Origin: Vibrio sp. ES.051
Lineage (GTDB): Bacteria; Pseudomonadota; Gammaproteobacteria; Enterobacterales; Vibrionaceae
NCBI RefSeq assembly: GCF_002563795.1
Contig: NZ_PDJL01000003.1
Span: 620,001-684,000, forward strand
Direction: 5' to 3'
Length of the DNA stretch: 64,000 bases
Notes under the pieces: model-generated
Seen by the model: only the letters and a program-made list of their open reading frames with translations
Told to the model about the DNA's origin: nothing
The model's database searches: none
Shown: positions 8,405 through 17,282 of the stretch, one piece after another
Numbering within the stretch: position 1 is the stretch's first letter
Layout of the letters: every line of letters begins with the position of its first letter
Made by a program: the position numbers and the translations under genes

Positions 8405-9700
8405 ATGAATAAGAGTTACCCTAACCACAGCTTGGAAAACTTTTTCTCTACCAACCTCTCTGCGACAGATGATGCTGTCTTTGCTGGAATTCAGGCAGAA
8501 TCCGCTCGCCAAAACGAACAAATCGAACTTATCGCTTCTGAGAACATTGTTTCTAAAGCGGTCATGCAAGCTCAAGGCACATGCCTAACAAACAAATACG
8601 CTGAAGGTTACCCGGGTCGCCGTTATTATGGTGGTTGTGAGCATGTTGATACTGTAGAAGCCATTGCAATCGAACGTGCAAAAAAACTTTTTAATTGCGA
8701 ATACGCAAACGTTCAACCTCACTCAGGTGCGCAAGCTAACGGCGCAGTAAAACTGGCGCTTCTTCAGCCTGGAGATACCATTCTTGGTATGTCTTTAGAC
8801 GCTGGTGGTCACCTAACACACGGAGCACGCCCTGCTCTTTCTGGTAAATGGTTTAATGCGGTCCAATACGGCGTAGATCGTGCCACACTAGAAATCAACT
8901 ACGACGACGTTCGTGCACTGGCCTTACAACACAAACCAAAGATGATCATCGCAGGCGGTAGTGCAATACCACGGACTATCGATTTTGCAAAATTTCGTGA
9001 AATCGCAGACGACGTTGGCGCCATCTTAATGGTTGATATGGCGCACATCGCCGGGCTTATCGCAACGGGTGCACACCCTAGCCCACTTCCGCACGCACAC
9101 GTTGTGACTACAACCACGCACAAAACATTGCGTGGCCCACGTGGTGGTATGATTCTGACGAACCACGAAGACATCATTAAAAAAATCAACTCAGCCGTAT
9201 TCCCTGGCTTACAAGGCGGCCCACTGATGCACGTTATCGCATCTAAAGCTGTCGCGTTTGGTGAGGCGCTTGGCCCTGAATTTAAGACTTATATTAGTTC
9301 GGTGATCAATAACGCAAAAGTCCTAGCGGAAGTATTGCAAACTCGCGGTTGCGATATCGTAACGGGTGGCACAGACACGCATCTGATGCTGGTTGATCTT
9401 CGCCCTAAAGGGCTGAAAGGCAACAAAGCAGAAGAAGCATTAGAGCGTGCTGGGATCACATGCAATAAAAATGGCATCCCATTCGATACAGAGAAGCCTA
9501 TGATTACATCGGGCATCCGTTTAGGAACGCCTGCGGGGACAAGCCGCGGCTTTGGCGCTGAAGAATTCAAACTCATCGGTAATTGGATTGGTGACGTACT
9601 GGATGGTTTGGTGAACAACCCAGAAGGTGACGCTGATGTTGAAAAACGCGTTCGCAAAGAAGTTAAAGAACTTTGCAGTCGCTTCCCTCTTTACCAGTAA
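8405..9700 (+). CDS. glyA: Serine hydroxymethyltransferase (second GlyA type)
   Basis: PLP enzyme interconverting serine and glycine with THF/methylene-THF; here it pairs with glycine cleavage to make serine from two glycines. From the ATG at 8405 it is 431 residues. [14 protein letters not shown] carries the PLP lysine (Lys240), and [10 protein letters not shown] and [14 protein letters not shown] are strong SHMT signatures. A longer open frame starts at 8231, but its first 58 residues are unlike SHMT and GGAAGG precedes 8405 at good spacing. Followed by gcvH after 52 bases. As a gcv-linked copy it is probably not the only glyA in the genome (inference). Confidence 0.95.
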   Translation: MNKSYPNHSLENFFSTNLSATDDAVFAGIQAESARQNEQIELIASENIVSKAVMQAQGTCLTNKYAEGYPGRRYYGGCEHVDTVEAIAIERAKKLFNCEYANVQPHSGAQANGAVKLALLQPGDTILGMSLDAGGHLTHGARPALSGKWFNAVQYGVDRATLEINYDDVRALALQHKPKMIIAGGSAIPRTIDFAKFREIADDVGAILMVDMAHIAGLIATGAHPSPLPHAHVVTTTTHKTLRGPRGGMILTNHEDIIKKINSAVFPGLQGGPLMHVIASKAVAFGEALGPEFKTYISSVINNAKVLAEVLQTRGCDIVTGGTDTHLMLVDLRPKGLKGNKAEEALERAGITCNKNGIPFDTEKPMITSGIRLGTPAGTSRGFGAEEFKLIGNWIGDVLDGLVNNPEGDADVEKRVRKEVKELCSRFPLYQ

Positions 9701-9752
9701 ACGATTTTTTAAAATCACAATAATTCCTGACAAGTTATTTGGAGATTAAGCA

Positions 9753-10133
9753 ATGGACAAAACACTGAAGTTTACAGATAGCCACGAGTGGGTACGTGAC
9801 AACGGTGACGGCACAGTAACACTTGGTATTTCTGAGCATGCGCAAGAAATGTTGGGTGACGTAGTATTCGTAGACCTACCAGACGTAGAAGACGAAGTAG
9901 AAGCAGGTGAAAGCTTCTCTTTGGTTGAGTCTGTAAAAGCAGCGTCAGATATCTACTCTCCGGTTACTGGTGAAATAGTAGAAATCAACGAAGAACTAGA
10001 AGACAGCCCAGAGCTAATCAATGAAGAACCGTACGAAGGTGGTTGGATTGTGAAAGTGAAGCTTTCAAACCCATCAGAGTTGGATGACTTAAAAGACGCG
10101 GAAGAATACCTAAACTCTATCGAAGAAGAGTAA
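9753..10133 (+). CDS. gcvH: Glycine cleavage system H protein
   Basis: Lipoyl carrier that shuttles the aminomethyl group from GcvP to GcvT. It has 126 residues, the usual size. The lipoylation site is Lys62 in [12 protein letters not shown], and the protein is acidic as expected. TTGGAGATTAAGC gives a good ribosome site. Likely cotranscribed with glyA; a hairpin with a T tract follows the stop before gcvP. Confidence 0.97.
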   Translation: MDKTLKFTDSHEWVRDNGDGTVTLGISEHAQEMLGDVVFVDLPDVEDEVEAGESFSLVESVKAASDIYSPVTGEIVEINEELEDSPELINEEPYEGGWIVKVKLSNPSELDDLKDAEEYLNSIEEE

Positions 10134-10146
10134 TTAGGATGTGACG

Positions 10147-10185
10147 AAAGCTGTTCCCTAGCCTGTTTAGAGAGCAGCTTTTTTT
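10147..10185 (+). terminator. Terminator-like hairpin between gcvH and gcvP
   Basis: AAAGCTGTTC pairs with GAGCAGCTTT (10-base stem with one G-T pair) followed by seven Ts. It lies 13 bases after gcvH and 77 bases before gcvP, so it may lower gcvP relative to gcvH or mark a separate gcvP promoter in the remaining gap. Confidence 0.7.
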
Positions 10186-10261
10186 CTAGGTTCGGACGTA
10201 TAATTAAATGTGTCACTAACGACCATTTCCGTTACCCGAGCCAAGGAGTAGGTAAAGGACA

Positions 10262-13126
10262 ATGACTGAATTACTTCAAAGCCTCAGCACACAACATGAG
10301 TTCGTTGGACGCCACAACGGACCAAGCAAATCAGACCAACAAAAAATGTTGGATGCCATCAACGCGGTAAGCCTTGACGCCCTCATCGAAGAAACCGTGC
10401 CTGCACAAATTCGCCTAGAACAACCAATGACGTTGGCAGAAGCGAAAAGCGAAGCAGACATGTTAGTGACGATGAAGCAGTTTGCTAAACAAAACCAAAT
10501 TAAACGTACATTCATTGGCCAAGGCTACTACAACACGTTTACTCCAAACGTCATTCTACGTAACGTGCTAGAAAACCCTGGCTGGTACACAGCTTACACA
10601 CCTTACCAACCTGAAATCTCTCAAGGTCGCTTGGAAGCACTCTTAAACTTCCAACAAATGATCATCGACCTAACTGGTATGGAAATCGCGAACGCCTCAT
10701 TGCTAGACGAAGCAACAGCGGCAGCAGAAGCAATGACTCTGTGTAAGCGTGCAGGTAAGAGCAAGAGCAACGTATTCTTTGTGGCGGATGATGTTCACCC
10801 ACAAACGCTAGAAGTCGTCAAAACTCGTGCAAAATTCATCGGTTTTGAAGTTCTGGTTGGTTCGCTAGAATCCCTACCAGAGCAAGACGTGTTCGGCGCA
10901 TTAGTTCAATACCCAAGCACAACAGGTGAAGTTCGTGACCTAACGGACATCATCGCCAAAGCGCAAGCAAACAAAACGCTTGTCACTGTTGCCACTGATC
11001 TGCTTGCTTCTACCCTACTTAAACCAGCAGGTGAAATGGGCGCAGACGTAGCAATCGGTTCTGCTCAACGTTTCGGCGTGCCTATGGGTTACGGCGGCCC
11101 ACACGCGGCATTCATGGCAACGCGTGACAAACACAAGCGCACCATGCCAGGTCGTGTTATCGGTGTTTCTATCGATACTAACGGCAACCAAGCACTGCGT
11201 ATGGCAATGCAAACACGTGAGCAGCATATCCGCCGCGAAAAAGCGACATCGAACATCTGTACCGCGCAAGCATTGCTAGCAAACATGGCATCTTTCTACG
11301 CGGTTTATCACGGCGCAGAAGGTCTACGCACGATTGCTCGTCGTACACACCATATGACTGCAATTATTGCTGCTGGCCTAACCAAAGGCGGCTTTGAACT
11401 CGCTCATAACAGCTTCTTCGATACCATCACCATCAACACTGGTTCAAAAACAGAAGAGCTATACGCAAAAGCACTCGCAGCGGATATTAACCTGCGCTTA
11501 CTTCAAGGCAAGCTCGGTATCAGCTGTGACGAAACTACTACCGTTGCAGACGTAGAAGCCCTATTCACAGTCTTTGGCGTGAAAGAAAAAGCGGCAGCAT
11601 TATCAACAGAAATCGCTGGCAACGAGTTTGCCGCGATTCCAGAAGCGCTACGCCGTACAACAGAATACCTAACTCACCCTGTATTCAACACGCACCACAG
11701 TGAAACGCAAATGATGCGTTACCTGAAACAGCTAGAGAACAAAGACTTCTCGCTAACGCACGGCATGATCCCACTAGGCAGCTGTACGATGAAGTTGAAC
11801 GCGGCGGCAGAGATGATCCCAATCACTTGGCCAGAGTTTAGTTCCATTCACCCGTTTGCACCAGCAGAGCAAGCAGCCGGTTACGCCGCATTAGCGGAAG
11901 ATCTAAAAGAGAAGCTTTGTGAAATCACAGGCTACGACGCATTTTCACTACAACCAAACTCTGGTGCATCGGGTGAGTACGCTGGTCTTATTGCGATTCA
12001 ACGTTACCACGAGAGCCGTGGCGAAGGTCACCGCAACGTTTGTTTGATCCCAAGCTCTGCGCACGGTACTAACCCTGCAACAGCCTCTATGGTGTCAATG
12101 AAAGTGGTGGTAGTTAAGTGTGATGAAGAAGGCAACATCGACATCGATGACCTAGCAGCGAAAATCGAGAAACATAAAGACAACCTATCAAGCATCATGA
12201 TCACTTACCCTTCTACGCACGGCGTGTATGAAGAGCAAGTGAAAGAAGTATGTGAAATGGTTCATGCGGTAGGCGGTCAGGTTTATCTCGACGGCGCAAA
12301 CATGAACGCGCAGGTTGGTCTAACTTCACCAGGTTTTATTGGTTCAGACGTTTCTCACCTAAACCTACACAAAACCTTCTGTATTCCTCACGGTGGCGGC
12401 GGTCCTGGCATGGGGCCTATCGGTGTCAAATCACACCTAGCGCCTTTCCTACCAGGCCATATTGAAGACGGCGTAGAAGGTGAAGACTTCGCAGTATCTG
12501 CAGCCGACATGGGCAGCGCGTCTATCTTGCCAATTTCTTGGGCTTACATCGCCATGATGGGCGAAGCAGGTCTGACAGATGCAACGAAAGTGGCAATCCT
12601 GAACGCGAACTACGTGATGGAGACACTTCGTCAACACTACCCTGTTCTTTACCGTGGTAAAACCGGCCGAGTAGCGCACGAATGTATTATTGACATCCGT
12701 CCGCTTAAAGAAGAGATAGGGATCAGCGAAGAAGACATTGCCAAACGTCTGATGGACTACGGTTTCCACGCACCAACGATGTCATTCCCTGTTGCGGGCA
12801 CGCTGATGGTTGAGCCAACAGAATCTGAAGACCTAGCAGAACTGGAGCGTTTCTGTGATGCAATGATTGCTATCCGAGAAGAAATGGAAAAAGTGAAGAA
12901 TGGCGAGTGGCCATTAGAGAACAACCCGCTTGTTAATGCGCCTCACACTCAAGTTGATCTTTCAGCAGAACAGTGGGATCGCCCATACTCTCGCGAACTT
13001 GGCAGCTTCCCGTCGAAAGCAACCAAATCTTGGAAATACTGGCCAACAGTAAACCGCGTAGATAATGTTTATGGCGACCGTAACCTAATCTGTTCGTGCC
13101 CAAGCATCGACAACTACGAAGATTAA
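10262..13126 (+). CDS. gcvP: Glycine dehydrogenase (decarboxylating), P protein
   Basis: PLP enzyme that decarboxylates glycine and loads the aminomethyl group onto lipoyl-GcvH. It is 954 residues, the fused single-chain P1-P2 form. The PLP lysine is Lys704 in [32 protein letters not shown] and [11 protein letters not shown] are conserved C-half stretches. AAAGGA and AGGAG precede the ATG. Last gene of the glyA-gcvH-gcvP set; ended by a strong terminator just before an insertion sequence. Confidence 0.97.
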   Translation: MTELLQSLSTQHEFVGRHNGPSKSDQQKMLDAINAVSLDALIEETVPAQIRLEQPMTLAEAKSEADMLVTMKQFAKQNQIKRTFIGQGYYNTFTPNVILRNVLENPGWYTAYTPYQPEISQGRLEALLNFQQMIIDLTGMEIANASLLDEATAAAEAMTLCKRAGKSKSNVFFVADDVHPQTLEVVKTRAKFIGFEVLVGSLESLPEQDVFGALVQYPSTTGEVRDLTDIIAKAQANKTLVTVATDLLASTLLKPAGEMGADVAIGSAQRFGVPMGYGGPHAAFMATRDKHKRTMPGRVIGVSIDTNGNQALRMAMQTREQHIRREKATSNICTAQALLANMASFYAVYHGAEGLRTIARRTHHMTAIIAAGLTKGGFELAHNSFFDTITINTGSKTEELYAKALAADINLRLLQGKLGISCDETTTVADVEALFTVFGVKEKAAALSTEIAGNEFAAIPEALRRTTEYLTHPVFNTHHSETQMMRYLKQLENKDFSLTHGMIPLGSCTMKLNAAAEMIPITWPEFSSIHPFAPAEQAAGYAALAEDLKEKLCEITGYDAFSLQPNSGASGEYAGLIAIQRYHESRGEGHRNVCLIPSSAHGTNPATASMVSMKVVVVKCDEEGNIDIDDLAAKIEKHKDNLSSIMITYPSTHGVYEEQVKEVCEMVHAVGGQVYLDGANMNAQVGLTSPGFIGSDVSHLNLHKTFCIPHGGGGPGMGPIGVKSHLAPFLPGHIEDGVEGEDFAVSAADMGSASILPISWAYIAMMGEAGLTDATKVAILNANYVMETLRQHYPVLYRGKTGRVAHECIIDIRPLKEEIGISEEDIAKRLMDYGFHAPTMSFPVAGTLMVEPTESEDLAELERFCDAMIAIREEMEKVKNGEWPLENNPLVNAPHTQVDLSAEQWDRPYSRELGSFPSKATKSWKYWPTVNRVDNVYGDRNLICSCPSIDNYED

Positions 13127-13173
13127 TTTCGTAGTTGTGTCCAAGCATTTAAAATTTGGATGATAAAGTAATA

Positions 13174-13207
13174 AAAAATAGACAAACTTCGGTTTGTCTA
13201 TTTTTTT
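13174..13207 (+). terminator. Terminator of gcvP
   Basis: AAAAATAGACAAAC / GTTTGTCTATTTTT, a 14-base perfect stem with a TTCG tetraloop and a T tract. Confidence 0.93.
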
Positions 13208-13237
13208 GTTGCAAGTAATAGTCGCTCTATACCCGAG

Positions 13238-13253
13238 ATTCCGCAGCCAATTT
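13238..13253. repeat. IS1634-type terminal inverted repeat, left
   Basis: ATTCCGCAGCCAATTT, perfect inverted match to 14976-14991. It ends just inside the transposase stop codon. Confidence 0.88.
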
Positions 13254-14865
13254 AGGAATAAACCGCTTCATACAGTACGCCAAGAAGCTTAAGCAGCCGA
13301 GTCTGATGCTCCTGAACACCCGTGATGAAGCTTTGACCGCCAAATTCGAGTGTGTCGATACCTTCGAATTTTAAGAATACCCAACGTGCCGTCGGTTTGG
13401 TTGTCGTCTTGTTCTTTACCATGCTAGGAAAGAATTCCTCGGTCTTAGTGAGACTCTCTCGGATTTTGTGCTCTAAGCTTGCGTAAACGAGTAGGCTAAG
13501 CGTCATGATCATCAGCAATGCCTCGATTCGCTGAGGTTTATTCAGGAAAATTGATGATGTTAGGAACTCAGGGCTCTTCAAGAAGCGAAATCCGCGCTCT
13601 ACCTTTTGCTGAGACTTGTAATGCTCAAGTAGCGCAGCCATTGTTAGATCGGCGTAGTCAGTATCGTTGGTGGCGAGAATAAACATACCTACTTTAAGCT
13701 TGGCCATTTTCACTTTTTCTAGATCGGTATAAGGCGTAGCATCTATCAAATAGTGGTATCCCGTTGGCTCTGCGTCTTTCTTCGGCCGACCGCGACCTGA
13801 ATAGATTGGCTCTTTAACGATGGTTGGTTGCGCAAAGCCAAGCAAATAACACTGGCTAGCGAAGTCGCTCATTGCTTGCTCGGCATCCACTGCGCAAGCA
13901 AACTTCTTTTTCATTAGTTGTCCCAGTGCTTTCAGCTCTTTGGTGATATTTTTGTCTAAGTTCTTATAGAGCGTTGCTTCTTCTCGCTTGGTTGCTTGTT
14001 CACTATGAACCAACAGCCACTTCTGAGATACCGAGCCATAGTCAGCATCAACCCAGCAACCCGAGTAGCCATTGCCGATACGGTTCAACTGCTCTGGCTC
14101 AAGGTTCATTAAGGCTTCTTTGGCTGACTTAATGGTCATTGGAACACGCGTAATAAACTTCTGTTGTTGCTCATCCAGTGAACGAATGCTTTCCTCGGTG
14201 TATAGAGCGGCATCAGCGATGAAGTAGCGACTGTTTTGAGCTGCCTTTAGGCAATGAATATGCCGTTTAGTGACCTCTGAAAATGCCTTAGCATCATTGG
14301 TGTTGCCACTGAGCGCTTGCATGTAAACAGGTAGGCCTGCTTGGTTTTCACAAATCAACTCAAGGACCACTTGATTTAGCTCTGGACGGTGGTCTCGGCT
14401 GTAGCCTTTTATCAGTTTGATGGCATTAAGATCTTCGTCTTGGGCGTATTCACCATCGACATGAAAACTCGTGATATCAAGGTGGACAGAGTCTGCTTTA
14501 AGCCCAAGCTTATCAACGATATGCTCTGCAATCGCTTAATAAAGTGCGGACACATCAGCTTCATATAAAGCATCTAACGTACGTCCGAGTACATCGTCAG
14601 TTAAATGGTGCGCTTCAATGTCTTTAGCGAGCAACTTGGCAACAGGCTTCGTCTCGAAGAAGTCAGAGAACATATGCAGCGTTCTACTGTGAAAGCCAAG
14701 ACCATTAAGAATCATTGCTAAGACTGCATCGCCGTGTGAGACGTTGTGATCCGAGTACTTGGGAATGATGCGATCAATAATGCCTGGTAAATCGACTTCA
14801 TGACAGAAAGCAGCGATTAACCCTAAGTGGTCTAGGCGTTTAATGACAGGTTGAGCAGCAGACAT
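13252..14865 (-). pseudogene. IS1634-family transposase with one in-frame stop
   Basis: DDE transposase of 537 codons read continuously except for one TAA at 14536-14538 after residue 109. The frame continues directly past it without a shift, so this is a point nonsense mutation. The N-terminal piece (KRLDHLGLIAAFCHEV, VSHGDAVLAMILNGLGF) is typical of IS1634. The catalytic triad is visible: Asp in SVHLDITSF, Asp in YFIADAALYT, Glu in QQKVERGFRFLKSP. Restart at an internal ATG near 14370 would lack the first catalytic Asp, so the element is probably inactive on its own. Confidence 0.9.
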
Positions 14866-14975
14866 AATAAGTGACCATTAAATAACAGTAATAGATCAAA
14901 ACTGGGGATCGCGGTCAAGATGTCTGTCGCACTAACAGTTGTAAACGATCACTGGATCACATTATTTTAATTCTG

Positions 14976-14991
14976 AAATTGGCTGCGGAAT
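14976..14991. repeat. IS1634-type terminal inverted repeat, right
   Basis: AAATTGGCTGCGGAAT, the perfect complement of the left terminal repeat. It lies 110 bases upstream of the transposase start. Confidence 0.88.
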
Positions 14992-15029
14992 GACGGATAT
15001 ACTCCACTTTAAGGTCCAGGTTCCAAGAA

Positions 15030-15374
15030 CTAAAAATTATCCGTAATTCTTGAGACCAACGAGTCTATAACTTGAGCCAGTGAAGCCAACTTTTCCTTAA
15101 CCTCCTGAGTCGGCGATGAGCTTGATACTCTGGTTGAGTCCCTTGCTTTTTCCTGTTGGGAGAAGTGTTCTGACTTTACTATGCGAAGGTTGTTGAGATG
15201 GAGGTACGGTACGGAGGGATTTCGGCTATTTTGACTCAGTCGTTCTTCAAGCGCTGCCAATTTATTCAATAGAAAATGGATGATATCTTTCACTTCTTCA
15301 GTCGAATCGAAATTTTGCGGTGAAGGCAATGTTTTATTATTTATACCTCTAGATTTCAGCCCGAAAAAGGTCAC
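15030..15374 (-). pseudogene. Possible IS66-type transposase (TnpC) N-terminal remnant
   Basis: A 114-codon open frame. Its residues about 35-55 (LLNKLAALEERLSQNSRNPS) resemble the leucine-zipper plus QNSxNSS motif of IS66 TnpC N-termini. The expected PPS continuation appears in another frame of the same strand (VPPSQQPSHSK, around 15170-15205). The second half in the main frame resembles nothing. This suggests a frameshifted fragment; no IS66 ends or tnpAB are visible. It could also be a short unrelated orphan. Confidence 0.4.
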
Positions 15375-15442
15375 TCAAATGAAGGTGGGCTCAAGTTAAC
15401 TATGTCACAGTAGTGCTTTGTAAATGCCTCGTAGGTAAAGAG

Positions 15443-15568
15443 TTACTGGCGAACAACCGCCATTTCGTATTGCATTACTCCAACCAGAACCACTTTGATA
15501 CGGTCACAGGCGCTACCATCACGAGCAGAATCATGCATTTGTTCGAATTCTTGTTTATTTCGTGATTG
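15443..15568 (-). pseudogene. IS630-type transposase N-terminal remnant
   Basis: A 41-codon open stretch without a proper start, encoding QEFEQMHDSARDGSACDRIK then VVLVGVMQ. The MHDSARDGxxxDRIKxVLL pattern is characteristic of the N-terminus of IS630-family transposases. It breaks off at a TAA, and the rest of the gene is absent. Together with the IS1634 element and the IS66-like fragment it makes a small IS graveyard beside the fimbrial operon. Confidence 0.5.
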
Positions 15569-15614
15569 TTAAGCCTTGCAAATCAAAAAGGTTGAATACG
15601 TTTAACTCAATTCC

Positions 15615-16328
15615 TCATGTTTTCAGGTCAGACTTTGAGGAAAAATATAAATTCTTAATGCACATAGCCTTTTGAATTGCTTCTTTACGATTGGTAACGT
15701 TGAGCTTTTTATATATGTTATATATATGCGTTTTTACAGTACTTTCAGCGATAAATAGGTCTTCTGATATTTCCAAATTTGAATTCCCTTCAATGATACG
15801 TTTAAATATTTGTATTTCCCTTTTAGTAAGGTTTGATAGAATTTCTTGAGAGTGAATCGCATAAGGATGTAAATTAGATAGCATCTGAGACATTAGTTTT
15901 CTCGGCAGCCATAGATCATCGTCACATACTGTTTTCAAACAACGTGTAAGATGTTCTATAGGTGCATCTTGATAGATAATACCTTTTAAATTCATGAAGT
16001 TGATAAATTGCATTTCTGCAATACTTTTACCCACAATATCTTTTGGGAAATCATAAATCACCCATTTATTGGATGTAACCTTTGATAAGGTTACATTTAT
16101 ATCTTTGATAACGCTCAAAACAAGATAGCTAATTAGAACGACGTCGGAGGATCTAGGCTTACTTGACCTTTCGATGTCCAAGATGCATGTCCTACTAAGT
16201 GAAAAATAACTATTTTTTTCTATTTCTCGTTGAATGAATTGATTGTTAATACAATTATCACCAATCAGAAGTATATGCTTAAACTTGTTTTTTTTATTAT
16301 TTTTATATTCACCGGAATGCATCTTCAA
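15615..16328 (-). CDS. LuxR-family regulator of CsgD/VpsT type, next to fimbrial operon
   Basis: A 237-residue regulator. Residues 165-225 form a LuxR/GerE helix-turn-helix (LTKREIQIFKRIIEG, then VKTHIYNIYKKLNV). The N-terminal half has a receiver-like fold pattern as in CsgD/VpsT. At 140-143 it reads WLPR, where VpsT-type c-di-GMP binding sites read W[F/L/M][T/S]R; the third position is proline. It lies 87 AT-rich bases downstream of the fimbrial tip gene on the same strand, so it is either last in the operon or separately promoted. Control of the fimbria is inferred from position. The gene looks more AT-rich than the gcv genes, fitting horizontal acquisition. Confidence 0.82.
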   Translation of the reverse strand: MKMHSGEYKNNKKNKFKHILLIGDNCINNQFIQREIEKNSYFSLSRTCILDIERSSKPRSSDVVLISYLVLSVIKDINVTLSKVTSNKWVIYDFPKDIVGKSIAEMQFINFMNLKGIIYQDAPIEHLTRCLKTVCDDDLWLPRKLMSQMLSNLHPYAIHSQEILSNLTKREIQIFKRIIEGNSNLEISEDLFIAESTVKTHIYNIYKKLNVTNRKEAIQKAMCIKNLYFSSKSDLKT

Positions 16329-16415
16329 CCCCTAAATTGGTAACTCTAGTATTTAATTATAAAAAGTAGACAAAGGAACGATATATTTCTAGTTATTTTT
16401 AATAATTTGACAGCT

Positions 16416-17282
16416 TTATGGTTGCTGCGAAAGGCGAGGTTCAATGGAAATCTGTAATGTATCATCATATCGGCCCCCTGGTTTGTTCACTGTTTCACCA
16501 ACAACAAAACTTAAAGAGATCGGTTGACCAACCGTTGCTGCATGACGTTGAATTCGTGCATCAAGCTGCTTAAGGCTAACTCTATCGTTGTCGAGAGAAA
16601 GTTGATATGGAATGTCCCATTTTGGGTCATTAGACTCATGTCGTAACATTCCTTGATGAGATGATTCCACAACGACAGTGTAAGCAGTATTGCTTTGAAC
16701 CCATAGGTTGGGTGATGAGTTGATGATTTTGTTTGAATATAATGTTCCTAAATCAAGATCATAGTGTTGTTGCTGTAACCCATAAAAATGAATTTTCGCA
16801 GCCGGCGGTACGTTTACGGCGACAGGTAATGAGCTAGGGCTAATTTCTATTTGATTATTACCATAAACCTCCAAAAGACCTCGATAAGTTCCTGATGTTA
16901 ACCATTGTTTGCTAGGGAAGCGCATTTGTACCGTTGCCGAAGGTTGACTGTCGGTTAAGGATAAATGCCATTGATTAGCCACCGACGTACCAAATTGTCC
17001 ACTCCACTCAAATGTTAGTTTATCTTGAGCTGAACCTTTTAACGATCGGCTCGTGTCATCAAGTTGTAAAACTAAGTTCAGCTTACACTGTTCGCCGATT
17101 ATATTTGCGCTAATGCGATAAGTACTTATCGTTGCGAAAGTACCTGCATTAAAGACGTCGTATTGTGATTGTGCTGATACTGGTTGAATAGATAATGAGC
17201 TAGCCTCACAAGCAAGGGCAGAAGGAAAACTGCTTAAGACAAGTGAACTCCATGCAATACACATAAGTCGTTTAATCCACAT
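16416..17282 (-). CDS. Probable two-domain fimbrial tip adhesin
   Basis: A 288-residue secreted protein with a signal peptide (about 1-24, ending in SALA). The C-terminal half ends with a pilin-like strand (GGRYDDTLQISIEP) of the spore-coat-U/archaic pilin type, preceded by an N-terminal domain without a recognisable relative. The layout (unique N-domain plus pilin domain, last structural gene after the usher) is that of a tip adhesin in archaic chaperone-usher pili such as CsuE/CupE6. It overlaps the usher stop by 11 bases and has GGAGAG 5-6 bases before its ATG. Confidence 0.72.
   Translation of the reverse strand: MWIKRLMCIAWSSLVLSSFPSALACEASSLSIQPVSAQSQYDVFNAGTFATISTYRISANIIGEQCKLNLVLQLDDTSRSLKGSAQDKLTFEWSGQFGTSVANQWHLSLTDSQPSATVQMRFPSKQWLTSGTYRGLLEVYGNNQIEISPSSLPVAVNVPPAAKIHFYGLQQQHYDLDLGTLYSNKIINSSPNLWVQSNTAYTVVVESSHQGMLRHESNDPKWDIPYQLSLDNDRVSLKQLDARIQRHAATVGQPISLSFVVGETVNKPGGRYDDTLQISIEPRLSQQP

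Larger units (their letters stand above)
13238..14991 (-). mobile_element. IS1634-family insertion sequence with broken transposase
   Basis: The element is bounded by 16-base perfect terminal inverted repeats (ATTCCGCAGCCAATTT at the left end, its complement at the right) and is 1754 bases long. It carries one transposase reading frame, interrupted once. Flanks are CCCGAG on the left and GACGGA on the right, with no target duplication of 4 bases or more visible, so one side may have been deleted or rearranged after insertion. It separates the gcv cluster from the fimbrial region. The exact IS name cannot be given without a search. Confidence 0.88.

Noticed and set aside
15615..16328. LuxR gene as a quorum-sensing LuxR with AHL domain
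   Set aside because: The N-terminal half is receiver/CsgD-like and lacks autoinducer-binding residues; no luxI is nearby.
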